64,000 nucleotides of DNA from Pseudorhodoplanes sinuspersici (GTDB taxonomy: Bacteria; Pseudomonadota; Alphaproteobacteria; Rhizobiales; Xanthobacteraceae). The stretch spans positions 2,598,501 to 2,662,500 of the forward strand of contig NZ_CP021112.1 in NCBI RefSeq assembly GCF_002119765.1, in the 5' to 3' direction. The translations under genes and the position numbers were made by a program. Below the pieces are notes generated by a model. It ran no database searches. It was not told the origin of the DNA and saw only the letters and a list, made by a program, of their open reading frames with translations. Position 1 is the stretch's first letter; each line of letters begins with the position of its first letter. Positions 62,322-64,000 of this stretch are shown here, in pieces.

Positions 62322-62492
62322 CTTTACCCTCCCCCTTGTGGGGAGGGTCGATCGACTGAGCATAGCGAAGGAGATCGGGGTGGGGGTGGTTGCAATTGGA
62401 TCGCAGAGATGCCGGGGCCCAAAACCGCTACCCCCACCCCGCCTGCTTCGCTTCACTCAGCGGGCGACCCTCTCCACAAGGGGGAGGGTAAG
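62322..62492. repeat. 171-bp long inverted-repeat element between bioB and bioA
   Basis: Left arm 62322-62388 and right arm 62428-62492 pair over about 65 bases with scattered mismatches (TTACCCTCCCCCTTGTGG at the outer ends; GGGGTGGGGGT against ACCCCCACCCC inside). The 39-base loop contains the ATG at 62409. The form is that of an intergenic repeat common in Hyphomicrobiales; it could also form a strong RNA hairpin between the two biotin genes. Confidence 0.85.
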
Positions 62493-63743
62493 GACTGGTA
62501 CCCCTCCGGCCTCGAGCACATCTGGCTGCCCTATGCACAGATGAAGACGGCGCCATTGCCGCTGCCGGTGGTGCGCACCGAAGGCACGCGCATCTATCTC
62601 GCCGACGGCCGTGAACTGATCGACGGCATCGCGTCGTGGTGGACGGCGTGCCATGGCTACAATCATCCCCACATCCGGCAGGCTGTTCAGAAGCAACTTG
62701 AGGTGATGCCGCATGTGATGTTCGGCGGGCTCGTGCATGAGCAGGCGCTGACGCTGGCAAGTCGTCTCGCGGCGATGCTGCCCGGCGATCTCGATCGCGT
62801 TTTCTTCACCGATTCCGGATCGGTCGCGGTGGAAGTCGCGATGAAGATGGCGATCCAGTACTGGCTCAATGCCGGGCAGGGCAAGCGCGAAACCTTCGTC
62901 TATTTCCGCGGCGGCTATCACGGCGACACGCTGGCGACAATGGCGATTTCGGATGAAACCGGAATGCATCAGGCTTTTGCTGGTTTGCTGCATCGTCATC
63001 TCGTTGCGGATCTGCCGGAGGACGAAGAGAGCGAAGCCGCGCTTGTGACGCTACTGGAGCGTCACGCCGACACGATAGCGGGCATCATTGTCGAACCTCT
63101 GATCCAGGGCGCGGGCGGCATGCGTTTCCATGATCCGTCCGTGCTTACGCGGCTGCGCCGCTTGGCCGATCACTTCGATCTCCTTCTGATCTTCGATGAG
63201 ATCTTCACCGGCTTTGCTCGTACCGGAACGATGTTCGCCTGCGAAAGCGCGGACGTGGTGCCGGACATTATCACGCTGTCGAAAGCGCTCACCGGCGGCA
63301 CCTTGCCGCTCGCGGCGACAGTGGCGCGTAAGAAGGTGTTCAATGCCTTCTGGTCGGATGATCCGATGCACGCCTTGATGCATGGCCCGACCTATATGGC
63401 CAATGCGCTCGGCTGCGCCGCCGCCAATGCCTCGCTGGACTTGTTCGAGGATGGCGGACGGTTGAAGCAGGTCGCTTGTATCGAATCGTCACTCAAACAG
63501 GGGCTGGCAACCTGCCGCGACCTGCCAGGCGTGGTCGATGTGCGTGTGCGTGGCGCCGTCGGCGTCGTCGAGCTGGAGCACATCGAAGACTTGAATGGTT
63601 TGCGAAGTGCTTTTGTCGAGAAGGGGACATTTATCCGGCCGGTCGGCTCGGTGATCTATCTCGCGCCGGCTCTGACGATCGGCCAGGACGACATTGTCAG
63701 GTTAACGCAGGCTATCGCAGATGTTCTGCGCGAGCGGCGCTAG
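62409..63743 (+). CDS. bioA: adenosylmethionine--8-amino-7-oxononanoate aminotransferase
   Basis: 444 residues. PLP aminotransferase forming DAPA in biotin synthesis. GLEHIWLPYAQMKTAPLPLP at about residue 35, SWWTACHGYNHPHI, YHGDTLATMAISDE, IFDEIFTGFARTG and the PLP lysine in LSKALTGGTLPL are all present. The first 28 residues (MPGPKTATPTPPASLHSAGD onward) come from the inverted-repeat element and have no counterpart in other BioA proteins. No other in-frame ATG/GTG/TTG lies between 62409 and the conserved core. Confidence 0.93.
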   Translation: MPGPKTATPTPPASLHSAGDPLHKGEGKDWYPSGLEHIWLPYAQMKTAPLPLPVVRTEGTRIYLADGRELIDGIASWWTACHGYNHPHIRQAVQKQLEVMPHVMFGGLVHEQALTLASRLAAMLPGDLDRVFFTDSGSVAVEVAMKMAIQYWLNAGQGKRETFVYFRGGYHGDTLATMAISDETGMHQAFAGLLHRHLVADLPEDEESEAALVTLLERHADTIAGIIVEPLIQGAGGMRFHDPSVLTRLRRLADHFDLLLIFDEIFTGFARTGTMFACESADVVPDIITLSKALTGGTLPLAATVARKKVFNAFWSDDPMHALMHGPTYMANALGCAAANASLDLFEDGGRLKQVACIESSLKQGLATCRDLPGVVDVRVRGAVGVVELEHIEDLNGLRSAFVEKGTFIRPVGSVIYLAPALTIGQDDIVRLTQAIADVLRERR

Positions 63744-64000
63744 AGCAACCCGGCACTCTTCGCGATCTGTTCGAAGGCCGGATGATCCGCGCCAACCTCA
63801 AGCCGTGGCAGCGCAATCACCTCGATGGCCGGCAGGAATCGCGAAATCGTGGCGACAGTTTCGTAAAGCGGCACATGACTGCCGGCCGTTTCAGAAACGA
63901 CGATCGTTGTGAGGTCGCAATCCTCGCCATCCAAGGCACCGGCCGCCGTCAGTGTATGACTGATGCTGCCGAGATAACTGCCGACGACCATAATCGTCGG
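63740..64000 (-). CDS. bioD: dethiobiotin synthetase, C-terminal part (runs off the window)
   Basis: The last 87 codons are visible. PTIMVVGSYLGSISHTLTA is the BioD segment preceding the nucleotide-base-binding region, and ETVATISRF with VIALPRLE is consistent with its C-terminal helix-strand. The frame continues past 64000, so the start is outside. Its TAG shares CTAG (63740-63743) with the bioA TAG; the genes converge with a 4-base overlap. A Met at 63991 is internal. Confidence 0.85.
   Translation of the reverse strand, partial: PTIMVVGSYLGSISHTLTAAGALDGEDCDLTTIVVSETAGSHVPLYETVATISRFLPAIEVIALPRLEVGADHPAFEQIAKSAGLL

Noticed and set aside
1-64000. CRISPR arrays, prophage or intact insertion sequences
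   Set aside because: No regularly spaced repeats, phage structural or integrase genes, or transposase frames were found; mobile signs are limited to small palindromic repeats and the GIY-YIG remnant.

Overview
The window looks like chromosomal DNA of a GC-rich alphaproteobacterium of the order Hyphomicrobiales, probably near Bradyrhizobium/Afipia/Xanthobacteraceae. This is inferred from gene content, not from a search. Supporting signs are a tRNA-His with A73 and a G1-U72 pair (an alphaproteobacterial peculiarity), two phasins, a PdhS/DivJ/PleC-type kinase, several Bug-type tripartite-tricarboxylate binding proteins, and palindromic intergenic repeats of the kind common in that group. I see no prophage, intact insertion sequence, CRISPR array or rRNA.

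Layout: 0-7 kb holds a NhaA antiporter cut by the left edge (the frame enters from what looks like a DsbA-like domain), a PAS-GGDEF-EAL protein, a nucleoside-sugar-epimerase-like reductase, a cupin and a LysM envelope protein. 7.2-12.9 kb is a minus-strand heavy-metal RND efflux operon without an outer-membrane channel gene. 13.2-15.8 kb has an adenosine/adenine deaminase homologue, a GIY-YIG nuclease pseudogene between two identical inverted 35-bp palindromic repeats, and a hairpin-rich stretch. 15.8-19.4 kb has a MipA-type outer-membrane protein and a ferric-iron ABC permease plus binding protein (no ATPase gene here). 19.6-25 kb has a von Willebrand-type secreted protein, a large PAS histidine kinase, two phasins and tRNA-His.

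25.1-30.9 kb is a catabolic locus: a LacI regulator followed by a dehydrogenase, a cupin and a hydratase joined by 4-base start/stop overlaps, with a branched-chain-type ABC binding protein upstream and a divergent MetE-like zinc protein. Candidate operators are present. 31-37.6 kb is envelope-related: an MBOAT O-acyltransferase with an SGNH partner fused to an unrecognised C-terminal domain, a secreted alpha/beta hydrolase, and a secreted protein of unknown function.

37.6-55.5 kb is the most coherent region, an oxalate/formate/C1 block: TctC-TctB-TctA transporter, a GntR regulator with a perfect 13-bp inverted repeat before it, oxalyl-CoA decarboxylase, formyl-CoA transferase with a lysine-rich tail of about 70 residues, a free-standing 10-formyl-THF-hydrolase-like formyltransferase, formate-THF ligase, a GST, a LysR regulator, and a divergent two-subunit NAD-dependent formate dehydrogenase. 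Oxalate could be imported, activated by CoA transfer, decarboxylated to formyl-CoA, and its C1 unit either oxidised to CO2 with NADH or passed to tetrahydrofolate.

55.5-64 kb has a LysR/Bug/TauD-type dioxygenase set, an isolated LpxD homologue, a DUF3297 protein, a Tat-exported Kelch protein, and biotin genes bioB, bioA and a bioD cut by the right edge. A 171-bp inverted-repeat element sits between bioB and bioA and supplies the only visible in-frame start codon of bioA.
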